Origin: Allantophomopsis cytisporea
Lineage: Eukaryota; Ascomycota; Leotiomycetes; Phacidiales; Phacidiaceae
Assembly (NCBI GenBank): GCA_024752435.1
Contig: CP103031.1
Coordinates: 1,422,001 to 1,486,000 of the forward strand
Length of the DNA stretch: 64,000 bases
Direction of reading: 5' to 3'
The position numbers and the translations under genes are program-made. The notes beneath the pieces are model-generated. The model searched no databases. It saw only the letters and a list, made by a program, of their open reading frames with translations, and was not told where the DNA came from. Within the stretch, counting starts at the first letter, position 1; each line of letters opens with the position of its first letter. Positions 36,431-46,279 of this stretch are shown here, one piece after another.

Positions 36431-36462
36431 TGTGCTTCGTGCTTTGTGCTTTGTGCTTTATG
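36431..36462. repeat. (GTGCTTT)n minisatellite
   Basis: Four copies of a 7-bp unit with single-base variants (GTGCTTC, GTGCTTT, GTGCTTT, GTGCTTT). Confidence 0.75.
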
Positions 36463-37800
36463 CTATTGCAATTCTTAAGCACGCATGAATGAGTGAGTAC
36501 CTACCTCATAATACCAACTCATTATCTCACAATGACAAGCATGCCATCAAAGCCCATACACAATACACGAACAGCAAAAGATCCTCTATCAGCGACTTCA
36601 GATGTCTCTCCATTCATGCCAGTTCATCTCGCACTCTGCTTGCTTACCTAGCTACTCTCCCTCATCCTCATTACCTTACCTCGCCTTACCTTAATTTCCA
36701 GCAATCCCTCGGCCCTACGCCTTACGCTCGCTACTTCTTTCAACGTCCATGCTTTTTTTTCTTTCTGGCAGATGGGATTTGCTACTATTTTCATCGCAAA
36801 CGAAACTGCTATGCAATTCACATTCCGATCCTAAGGCGTTTTTGGTGCGTTGTCGTGTTGCATTGGCGGTGTCTTTCGCGACCTACCTTTCTGCTTCACC
36901 CACTGAGCCTCGCTGGGACTCCGCCACGTTCACATCCTCCTCCTTACGATGTAAGATGGAAGTAGCTAAAGTTCATGGACGATAGATAGGAGTGATTACG
37001 CAGTTTGAGAAGAGTTCACCCGATGATTCTCCCTGTGCTCTGTTACTGCTGTTGGTTTTGTTGCGTTTGTGCTGGCTGGTGCTGTTGAAGTCTTTGTCTG
37101 GGCTCAGATAGCGAAGGTAAGAGAGAGTGTATTGTGCGTGAGTGTGAGTGAGGGAGTGTGTGCCTGTGCAAAGGGTGAAACGGAATTCATGTACACTCGA
37201 ACCAGGTCTGGTAGACGGTGCAGTAGAAAGCAGTAGGATGAGTACTTGGTACTTGGATGATGTATTATTCAGCGTATTGATACCGCGTACACAGTACATA
37301 CATACATATGTACAGTCACTATTACATGCACATACCCTAACTATGCATACGCACATGAAAATGATTACATGAGATTCTGGGCTCGGAGGATCTCTCCTTG
37401 GAGCAATGAGGTTGGTGATCGTGCTAAGGGTGTTATGACTACTTCCATTGCGCTTTGTCGGTGAAGGAGCTGTGTGTCGAGTTTTGTTGTGCCATTGATT
37501 GGAGAGCTTCATTGTTACATGTCGCGAAGCAACTGCACGGTGGGCAAATGCGGAGAAGAGCTGGGTGCGAGGGGCGAGGGGGTGAGGAGAGAGGGGAGAG
37601 GGAGCTGGAACTGCTAGGAGGCTGCACGGCGATACGATAGGTACCTTGAAAGGGTAGCAGTAGGATCTCACTTCTGATGAATACGGAGTTATTATTCCAA
37701 GTTGAGAAAGACAAGGGAAGACGAGGGAAGACGAGGGAAGACAGGGCAAGACAAGAGAGAGCTCTGCTTTGATTTGGATAATGACAGTAGCCAGCTATTG

Positions 37801-37857
37801 ATGTTGATATTGATGCTGATATTCATATTCATATTCAAATTCATATTCATACTCATG
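37801..37857. repeat. (ATTCAT)n-like hexamer repeat
   Basis: Imperfect 6-bp units (GATATT, then CATATT/CAAATT) over about 57 nt. Confidence 0.75.
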
Positions 37858-37899
37858 CTTACAGAGTCGAGTACGTCTCTCATATCAATTCAACTTAAT

Positions 37900-37930
37900 C
37901 CATGAAATCCATGAAATCCATGAAATCCAT
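37900..37930. repeat. 9-bp tandem repeat (CCATGAAAT)3
   Basis: Three perfect 9-bp copies plus a partial fourth. Confidence 0.8.
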
Positions 37931-39107
37931 CATCCTGGAGCTCTTATCGAGGAGAGATACTCGGCTCAACCTCAACCTTGCCTTACACAACTCCCCCTCC
38001 ATCACTCCACTCCACCCCACCCCACCCACCTCGTCTCGTTCCATTTTTATCAATGACTGACAGCACAAGCCTGTTCGGTAGTACAAACACACAACGGATG
38101 CCTGAGATGAGAGGATCAGCTGTGGAGAAGGGATGTGCTTGTATGCACAATAGCCTCTCCCTTATCGCCCTATCTATCTTTCGTACCTAAGAAAGCTCCA
38201 ACTTATCGTGCTTCCGTTCGGTGTCGTACTGGTTGGTGTACGCAGTACTACCGCATTCCATCCAGCCTGGGTAATCCAAGGGATCCCGTCAACATCCATT
38301 ATTAATGCTCTGCAAATCCTATTGAGCCTAAGAGTAAGTTCCTCCAAAAAGCGCAAATGATGATGAACCATTGAGAGGCAATACTTCGACAACGCACCGC
38401 AGCTCCCGAGAACGAAATGTCTTCATTTCAATCATCTCAACAAGTGCACTTCACCCCTCACCCCTCACAGCTGATTCAGCGTCGAGCCATGAGCTGTCCT
38501 GCTCTGTGCCTAGGTAGCTAACGTCAGGCACTTATTACTTGAGACAGCGAATGGCATATGTGCCACTGACGCGCAAATTCCCGCATCGAGTCGTACCACA
38601 AACCCGACTCCCTGGATTACATCGGTGGCGAATCCATTGACTTTTGGTTGATGGTCACGTTACTTGATGTCAGCTGAATGTGGAGGCATCCAATAGACGT
38701 GACTTGCATCGGTGCATGTGCTACGAAGCGGGTACTTGAAGCTGTCTTTCTCAACCTCAGAATTGATTTTGTATGTGCATACATATATTCTCCTAATGAT
38801 TGTGAGTATGTTAATAAGCAGAGATTATTGTCATCGTCTCAATAGGTTTGTTGTAATCACTCTTATTTATTAGCTTCATGAATAGCTATCATGAGAGTTC
38901 AGCGATATCTCATTAATCATTATCTATTCGGAACAAATCGAGGCATGTTCTTTCACGTTCATAACCTTCCGTTTGTCGATGCGTTGTTCCTCAAAGCTCA
39001 ACCGCTCTTGCGTTTCCTGCGGTTCGCCTGTATCGCGACTACTTAATTGATTTTGAAATCAATGGCATGATTGCCAAAATGGTTTAGGTACCAGAATACC
39101 AAGTAGG

Positions 39108-39114
39108 TATATAT
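39108..39114 (+). promoter_or_regulatory. TATA-like element of paralogue B
   Basis: TATATAT about 120 bp before the start codon at 39232, at a similar distance to the TATA box of paralogue A. Confidence 0.4.
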
Positions 39115-39231
39115 CTCGCAAAGTTCATTCTTAAAACCTGTTCTCTTTTATCATCAAACGTTGCACTCACGACATAAGAACTCCAAACCTTCGTACTTGA
39201 TAAAATCATTCCTGTGAAAACTTCATACATC

Positions 39232-39864
39232 ATGGCTGATCGATCCACCAACTACTACTCTTCTCAAGGATCCAACGGCGCTGATTATACATCATCTGAT
39301 GGCTATCATTCCAACACTGTTGACAGCGCTAGTAATGTTCTCTGTTATGAGAGACTCGAGTACATTAAAATATCGTCTGGCAATTCCGGCTACTGTTCTC
39401 AGGAATCTCAAGAGATCAAGGCTCCTGTTGGAAGATCCAATGAGACCGTACGCTATGCAAGCTGTCCTCGAAACACAGTGACTTCTCAGGAGTCTAAGCC
39501 GACTGAGAACTCTCGCGGCAATAATAGCTATACTTCTGATCCCTATAGACCATACACTATCAACAACCGCGGTGTCAACAGTCGAGTATGTCATTCCAAA
39601 CAAACTAATTCGGACTTGCTCACAAATACTTACAGGATAACCACTATGACAACCGCACCCAGCCATCTGGAGCTGGATACCACTACTCTAACAGAGGTAC
39701 GTCCTCATCAACTCGATATTCTCGAGAATGCTGTGACTGATGGCTCAGAAGATGGTACCTACTACTACAAGAATGGCGACAACAGCACTTACTACCGGAG
39801 AAACGATAACACGGCTCGATACACTGCTCCCAATGGAAAGTCCTATGAGAAGTCTTACGACTAA
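39232..39864 (+). CDS. Tyr/Ser-rich protein, paralogue B
   Basis: Exons 39232-39585, 39636-39696 and 39749-39864; introns of 50 nt (GTATGT...TACAG) and 52 nt (GTACGT...CTCAG); 176 residues. The last two exons align with paralogue A: YDNRTQPSGAGYHYSN, then DGTYYYKNGDNSTYYR and RYTAPNGKSYEKSYD. Exon 1 is longer (118 against 35 codons), Tyr/Ser/Asn-rich, and contains a more divergent middle with several cysteines. I chose ATG 39232 (catcATGG context); an in-frame ATG at 39214 is possible. No signal peptide or membrane segment. Function unknown. Conserved intron phases and the equal 61-nt middle exon show common ancestry with the gene at 31285-31665, which lies about 7.6 kb away in opposite orientation. 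Confidence 0.8.
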   Translation: MADRSTNYYSSQGSNGADYTSSDGYHSNTVDSASNVLCYERLEYIKISSGNSGYCSQESQEIKAPVGRSNETVRYASCPRNTVTSQESKPTENSRGNNSYTSDPYRPYTINNRGVNSRVCHSKQTNSDLLTNTYRITTMTTAPSHLELDTTTLTEVRPHQLDILENAVTDGSEDGTYYYKNGDNSTYYRRNDNTARYTAPNGKSYEKSYD

Positions 39865-40258
39865 ATCATGCGATACCTAACAGTGAGAAACGGCTGTGCT
39901 CGGAGGTTTCGACAGCTTGAAGTTTTTTGGAACGCTGCTATGAACTACTTAAGTTTTGTTATTCAGTGGTTAACTTCATATACTTATAAGGCATTGTTGA
40001 TCAATCTAAGGTTTCTTCATCAATGCATTACAGTAAAATGATTCTGATTGTGATTACTGCAAACAGCAGAGCAAGAACAGGCCGTAAATGCCACAACAAT
40101 CGTGACTATCTACAAGTTGCCGTACCCATCCACATATATACACCACGAGCTTACATACAAAACGATCCTTCTTTTTGCCATCACACATCGACGTAAGATG
40201 CAAAAAGTCACCACAATCAACATATGCAATCCAACTCTGCATACAAAATTCCTTTACC

Positions 40259-40450
40259 ATGTCCTCCAAGAACATGCCAACGACTTCCCAGCTCAAGTAA
40301 ATCAAGCTCCTTGCTGAACTTGAAGCGAACCAGACGGCGAAATCCACTCTTCAGCTCGCTTTCGCCGAAACAGTCTCAAAGATAACAGATTCAAAATTCA
40401 TGCTGCGCTTATGGTCCTCTTTGATCACTTTGAGAATGATGGTGTACTAA
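40259..40450 (+). pseudogene. short coding-like remnant with one in-frame stop
   Basis: A 64-codon frame from ATG 40259 to TAA 40450 reads MSSKNMPTTSQLK, then TAA (40298-40300), then an Ala/Leu/Glu-rich helix-like stretch beginning IKLLAELEANQTA. The stop could come from CAA by one C-to-T change. The family is unknown, and chance cannot be excluded at this length. The rest of 39865-41005 shows no gene. Confidence 0.25.
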
Positions 40451-41005
40451 TCTTTGAGGAACTCGGTACTTCTCTGCGCCTTGAGGCGTTTCAATGAGCT
40501 TGCTCTCTTTAATTTGCAATTTATGTGGCTGGTTTTACACTTTTATGAGGGGATGCTGTGAAAATGAGTTTGAAGTGATTGGGTTCTGCTAGAATTTGCA
40601 TCTTGTGAGAACCGATGCACTGTAGTAATGGTGTATTGTCATTCTTTAGGGCTATTATGATTTGTGGCTTACGCGTGGACTGTTGTCCTTGCTAGATGTA
40701 GGATGATCTGATCATAGGAGAATGGAGGAACGGAAAATAGGGAACTAGGAAGTAATATGAAGTCAGACGGAAAGTATTGTACGAGATTAAGAGGCTTATG
40801 AATAGGCTATGGGACAAGAAGGGATAGTCAATCAAGTAGAACTATTGAATCAATCAAAAGTCATAAAAGGCCAAGTACCCTTATGAGTAAACTATGACAT
40901 GAATCTTCTAGAATGATTATATCCTATATGGAACAAGAAACAATATGCGGGACAGTGAATTTTATCTATTTTAACAATCGCCAACGCAAGAAAAATGATG
41001 GACCC

Positions 41006-42195
41006 CTATTCTCCGAATTCACCTTTGTGAACATTCTCAATTTCCGCTGTTCCCTTTGCCAATTTCTCCCTCACGAACTGAGGAACGGCTTGCTCCCCCC
41101 TTCGTTCCCAAAAGTCGTTCCAAAGATCCACACAAAGTGGCCCATCTCTATACGCGTTATTAGCACCAAATCCATAATCACCATGAAAAGACACCAAAAA
41201 CGTACCTGCAACCAGCAAAATGTATCACGAAGTCTCCCGGTACAAATTGGAAATAATATTCATTGAAAGCCTTCTGATCCATAAATCCCGTATGGTTCTT
41301 GATGAAATCATGCTCGCGAATCATATGCACCATGCCGTCCTGGTCAGCAAACCCCCAGCCTGCTTGAGTATGAAGCGGATCAGTCCACAGATCGAGCATA
41401 ATATCCAGCCATTCGCTCCTTCGGACGAGAAAGCTGCCAGCGTTGATACCGTTCTGGTCGTACGCGAGAAGCCAGTTGATATCAGCGGGGTCAACATGGT
41501 CCTTGGGCGTGATACCGGAGTCATCTATGGCCCCCGGCATATTGATGCGCGTCTCCCAGTCGAGATGTCGCGCCATAGCCTCGTCGCCTAGGATTTGCTC
41601 CTCCATGCTGAGGTCGTGGTTCATCAGCATCATGTCCATGTCCATCCACCATATCCACTTGGCTTTCGGGTATCGGATCAGCGCCTCTTGTAGAATCGGT
41701 GCTTTCGCCCAATAGATCGGCACGTCCCAGGCGTAGCTGGCCATATCCGCCCACATGAAATCGTAGCCTTCGTCATGAGACTCGTTAGATGCTTCGCTGG
41801 GCAAATCGGGGATTGCTTTGACATACCCCATTTGTATGCATACGACGCCCGGTCCTCGAATACCATATCCTTCAAATCTGGAATGTTGAGGAATCCATGG
41901 CTGCCGCTGCTTGCAGTGACGAGAAGCACCTCGCCCTCGCCCTTCTTCGGCTTACCGGAAGATTTGGGACGGGAGGAGGGAAGGGAGGAATTGGTGTTAT
42001 ACCAGTTGAGCTTCTCTTTAGCACTGTTCCAAGATGTAGGTATCCTTTCTGACAAAGAATTCTTGTGTGCCGCCTGTTGAAATAAATGAGCGAAGCTATT
42101 TATTACGGAATACTCATGAGGCTTACATATAAAAGCATCCAAGCAGTTAATAGGATGCACCCAAAAACCATGAGCTTGCGGCGGTCGAGAAACAT
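41006..42195 (-). CDS. GT34 galactosyl/mannosyltransferase (GMA12/MNN10 family)
   Basis: Four exons: 42195-42127, 42073-41827, 41767-41206 and 41147-41006. Introns of 53, 59 and 58 nt all have GTAAGC/GTATGT/GTACGT donors; 339 residues. A type II membrane anchor sits at the very N-terminus (RRKLMVFGCILLTAWMLLY), then a Ser/Pro/Lys-rich stem. The catalytic domain starts with VLLVTASSGSHGF and has the nucleotide-sugar-binding WWMDMD (DxD at about 148-150), a GINAGSF segment and WGFADQDGM. It ends with a short cap after the last intron. The family is Golgi mannosyl- or galactosyltransferases that extend N-glycan outer chains (Mnn10/Mnn11, Gma12). Which of these it is cannot be told from the sequence. 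The length is typical and the motifs are intact. Confidence 0.9.
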
Positions 42196-44245
42196 AGTGA
42201 ATATGGAGGGAGGATCAAGAGATTCACTAAACAAGAGAAGAGAACGCAGAAACGGGGTCCGGACAGCGATGACTACTTCGTATATATGGAGAGAGATTTA
42301 CTTTTCTTACTACTTGGAAACATGGGAACAAATGAAACTAGGCAATGTATAAAATACCTTACTGTGTAATACAGTTTGTAATCCATCCAGCCTGAGTTGG
42401 TTAACTTCTTACACCGCATTCCATTCAACTCCACGCCGTTTTCAATTAATGGTAACTCGAATCCTCCAGTGCGAAATGGCACACAGCCAACCAAAAGTGA
42501 GGAACACCAAAAAAGGGTAAGATCACTTTGATATTTGATCAGCTAAACCTGATCAAGAATCATCAAGCTCCGACAAGAGGTATCTATAGATAACCCTGGA
42601 TATTATATATAGGTTTCAGAAGTTTTTGTTCATTTTGGTGTATTCTATAGGTGGTTGAATTGGCATGGTATTTATTGTGCCAAATGAAAGTGAACTTAGG
42701 TAATGGTTTACCACTACTGGTTTATCCACCATCATACCACCATCCCTACAGAAGATAATCAGTCCCCCATTATTTTATCGGGATCAACCCACAGTAGCCT
42801 AGCATTCTAGACTCATGTAAACTACTTTTAAAATATTCCCAGGTGGAAGAAGGCACGGAAGGGCACTGAAGGGGCGGAGGTAAAGTTTGATATTAGTGAT
42901 TTGAATTCTTGCCGGACCACCAGATTATGGGATTTGAGTTTATCTTCAGATTAGTAAGTAAGGACAGCGTGGGAGGAAGATAAGTGGGTTCTATTTTACT
43001 GCAAAGTTAGAATTGTTAGAAGGCAATAGTGGTTAGAATAGAGTGGTAGACTTGCTCAGTAGTCATCCCTGACAAGGAATCATAAAGACTAACTGAGAAA
43101 CACGCTTCAGAACCTCCATATATACGTATGTATGTCTGATGTATGCATATCCGTACAATGGAGTGGGAAGATTTGGTTGCATCGCAGATACCCTCAATCC
43201 ACACGATTGATACTCTAGTGCATAAGCATAAGCATAAATTCGTAGGCCATTGTTGGAGTTCATGAGAAATTAAGATAAGTGATTGCCGGGTAGAATTCAT
43301 TTATTATGTGCTCCTCCCAACACTCCTTGCTTTGATAGCTGAGACTCCCTTCGAGGCGAAGCGCCTCCCTTGGCAGTGATTTTCAGCTGAGATATGAACA
43401 TAACCAAACATTTCTCTGATAAGTACATGTTGAGGTCATTCAATGAAGAATAGGATTGTTATTGTTTCACGATGGCTTTCGAATTCGCACCTTACGTTGA
43501 GAATGACTGACGTGATAATCAAGTACGGACAGCGCGGTGCTAGAGTGTGTGGTGTGATGAAAACGGCGTACGCTTGTGCCGTGACGGCGACCATAAGCGT
43601 TGAAAATGGCCTCGGTATGTTCACGACGACAGAATGATTGAGTTGGATATACATATTTGATGAGAACGACAGGCAATTTCAGTTTCCGTTAAACTTGCTA
43701 CCATTGCAAATGGGATCATCATTATCACATGTACTTCTGTATATCAGCGTCCAGCTAGGCCAGCTAGCCAAAAGTCAGCATAATTTCTACCATTCCTAAG
43801 GTCTCCCTCCGTAAGACGGCAATGAACCACCATGTCACAAGAACTCCTTGACAGAAAATACTTATCATCGCTTCCTCGCCATTTTTGTCTTGCTTGACTT
43901 CGTTTGCTCCCTTATCAACGGCAGGGACCGAACCGTGTGCGGTGAGCGTATGCAGGTAGGCGCGCATACTCATATATATTCAGCCGAGTATGCGATCTCT
44001 TCTACAACATGAGAACCTCTAAGCTTTCAACCTCTCGACATTCTTGCATATGATGCATGCACGAACTGGACACGCTGAAGACTCGGTGACGCGGAAAATC
44101 ATGGGTATACGAGAGCACTGTGATATGATGAAGCGGGGTATCATCTTGGGTTGGACAGGGCTCTCATGCCAGCACGGAGATTGAACAGACCTGGATCGTT
44201 CCCGGGTATTTTGTTCGGTATGGACTTTCGACGTTGAGATCAGTG
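42196..44245. other. gene-free stretch between GT34 and FAD oxidase genes
   Basis: Divergent 2 kb spacer with only short, overlapping open frames. It holds the promoters of both neighbours; no recognisable gene or RNA. Confidence 0.5.
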
Positions 44246-44257
44246 TATACATATATA
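44246..44257 (+). promoter_or_regulatory. TATA element of the FAD oxidase
   Basis: TATACATATATA about 55-65 nt before the start codon at 44312, a plausible core promoter. Confidence 0.5.
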
Positions 44258-44311
44258 CCAAAGGTCCCATTTGACCGATATCCTATTTTCTTCTTCACCT
44301 AAAGTTTGAAA

Positions 44312-46162
44312 ATGAAGTTCTTCGGTGTTCCAAACCGTGCGTCTATATTCGTTGCTTCCCAAGTCCTTCTTGGAGACATCGCGGCAAGCTCGTGTCGTTA
44401 TCTTCCTGGCGACGTCGGATGGCCCTCGCCATCAGCTTGGGATTTGCTGAATACTACCGTTGGAGGACGTCTCGTTGCGACCATACCATTGGGAAGGCCG
44501 TGCCACGATCCATTTTACAACGCTACAGAATGCAAGATCCTGCAAGATGAATGGCTCAGTCCAGAGCCCCAGTAAGTACCATATCTGTATTGCTGCTAAG
44601 AGACAGAGCAATATACAATTTAGGAATAGTTATCTGAACATATTTTCATAGTCTTTCTTCTTCATCCTCGGTAATGGCGCCTTTCTTTGCCAACCAGAGC
44701 TGTGATCCCTTCCAGCCAGAGTCACGAGCTTGTCTACTTGGGAATTACGTCCGTTATGCAGTCAATGTGAGTACTGCCGATGATATCATTGCTGCTATCC
44801 AGTTTGCTCAGAAGAACAACATTCGGTTTGTGATCAGAAACACAGGACATGAATATATATATTCTAAAAATATCTCTAACGGTGTGTGCATATATTGATT
44901 CAGCTCATAGTTACCTCGGAAAATCTACTGGTGCTGGAGCATTGTCAGTCTGGACTCATTATTTGAAGGACATTGAGGTATTGGATTATTCGGATGAGTA
45001 TTATACTGGAAAAGCAATAAAGATAGGAGCAGGAGTGGAAGGGTATGAAGCTCTGCATGCTGCGAAAGTTGCCGGTCTCGTCACCATTGGAGGAGAATGT
45101 CCTACTGTCGGGATAGCAGGAGGCTATACACAAGGAGGCGGCCACTCTGCTCTAAGCACTACGTTTGGCCTTGGTGCCGACAACGCACTCTCATGGGAAG
45201 TTGTCACCGCAAATGGAACATTGCTCACTGCCTCTCGTACTGAGAACTCTGATCTTCACTGGGCACTCAGTGGTGGAGGTGGCGGAACGTATGGTGTGGT
45301 AGTTTCTCTAACGACGAAAGCTCATCCCGATACGACAATTGGAGGAGCAAGCCTAGAATTTAATTCCTCGACCATTACACCCGATACATTCTATGGTGCT
45401 ATCGACAAATTCCATACTCTCCTCCCAGCTATGGTTGATGCTGGTGCCATGGTCGTTTACCTCGTGACCAGTGCCTCCTTCTCGATTTACTCTACCACTC
45501 TGTATGGCAAGACGGCGAATGAGACAAGGGAAATCCTCTCTGATTTTGTCTCAGCACTCGATACATTTGGTATCAACTACACTGTAGAATACAGCACGTC
45601 AGCCACATATGAAGATCATTATAAGACCTATTTCGGCCCCCTTCCGTACGGCAACATCGATATTGGAGTCGCACAATACGGTGGCCGTCTCATATTACGC
45701 GATCGTGTAGCCAATAACCTGGAAGCACTCTCATCAGCTTACAGAAACATCACAGAGAATGGCGCCAGTTTCTATGGAGTAGCTATCAATGTTTCTTCTT
45801 CAGCCATCACATCCAATATATCCAATGCTGTACTCCCAGCATGGCGGAATGCTCTTGTCCATACACTTATGTACTTACCGTGGAATTTCACAGCCCCTTG
45901 GTCGGAAATGATTGCGCTCCAAGACCAGATAACTTACTCCATTATCCCACAGATGGAGGCTGCGACACCTAACAGTGGAGCCTACATGAACGAGGCGGAT
46001 TTCCGGCAGATTGGGTGGAAGGAAGACTTCTTTGGTGATAACTATGACGCTTTATTGTGTATCAAGAATAAGTACGATCCGAACCACCTATTCTATGCTG
46101 TCACTGCTGTTGGGAGCGATGCTTGGACTGTTGCGGCGGATGGAAGAATGTGTCGTACTTAA
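44312..46162 (+). CDS. secreted FAD-linked oxidase (berberine-bridge type), possibly splice-defective
   Basis: Best model: exons 44312-44571, 44652-44852 and 44911-46162; 570 residues. An N-terminal secretion signal (FVASQVLLGDIAASS) precedes the PCMH FAD-binding domain (YVRYAVNVSTADDIIAAIQFAQKNN, then RNTGHD with His near 153 as likely flavin attachment). GGECPTVGIAGGYTQGGGHS and the C-terminal BBE motif (FGDNYDALLCIKNKYDPNHLF) follow. Such enzymes oxidise alcohols, sugars or alkaloid-like substrates. Intron 1 (80 nt) is normal. Intron 2 must run 44853-44910 to join GA|T TAC (GHD-YLGKSTG), and its acceptor (CTCATAG) and branch (TCTAAC) are good, but it begins ATATAT, not GT. Without that splice the frame ends in TGA at 44896-44898. 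The gene is therefore either non-canonically spliced or newly inactivated. Confidence 0.8.
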
Positions 46163-46279
46163 TGATTGTTATTATTCGAGAGGTATCTAGAATGAGGCAA
46201 CACCTTGATGGTGCAAAGGACTCAAGCGGTGCTTGCAAGATGATAAATTCACAGTCCTCCCTCGAAATATGAAAGTCTA

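Larger units (their letters stand above)
34389..39231. other. about 4.8 kb gene-poor, low-complexity region
   Basis: Upstream of the C2H2/RING-like gene on the left and of the Tyr-rich gene (39232) on the right. It is rich in micro- and minisatellites (listed separately). Open frames of up to 258 codons (36973-37749 minus) have no domain and biased, repeat-derived composition. I find no supportable gene. Confidence 0.5.

Noticed and set aside
36489..36965. 158-codon plus-strand open frame
   Set aside because: Aromatic- and His-rich random composition, no domain, located in the repeat-rich desert.
36973..37749. 258-codon minus-strand open frame
   Set aside because: Ser/Thr/His-rich sequence derived from short repeats and cytosine-rich tracts; no homologous motif and no sensible start context.
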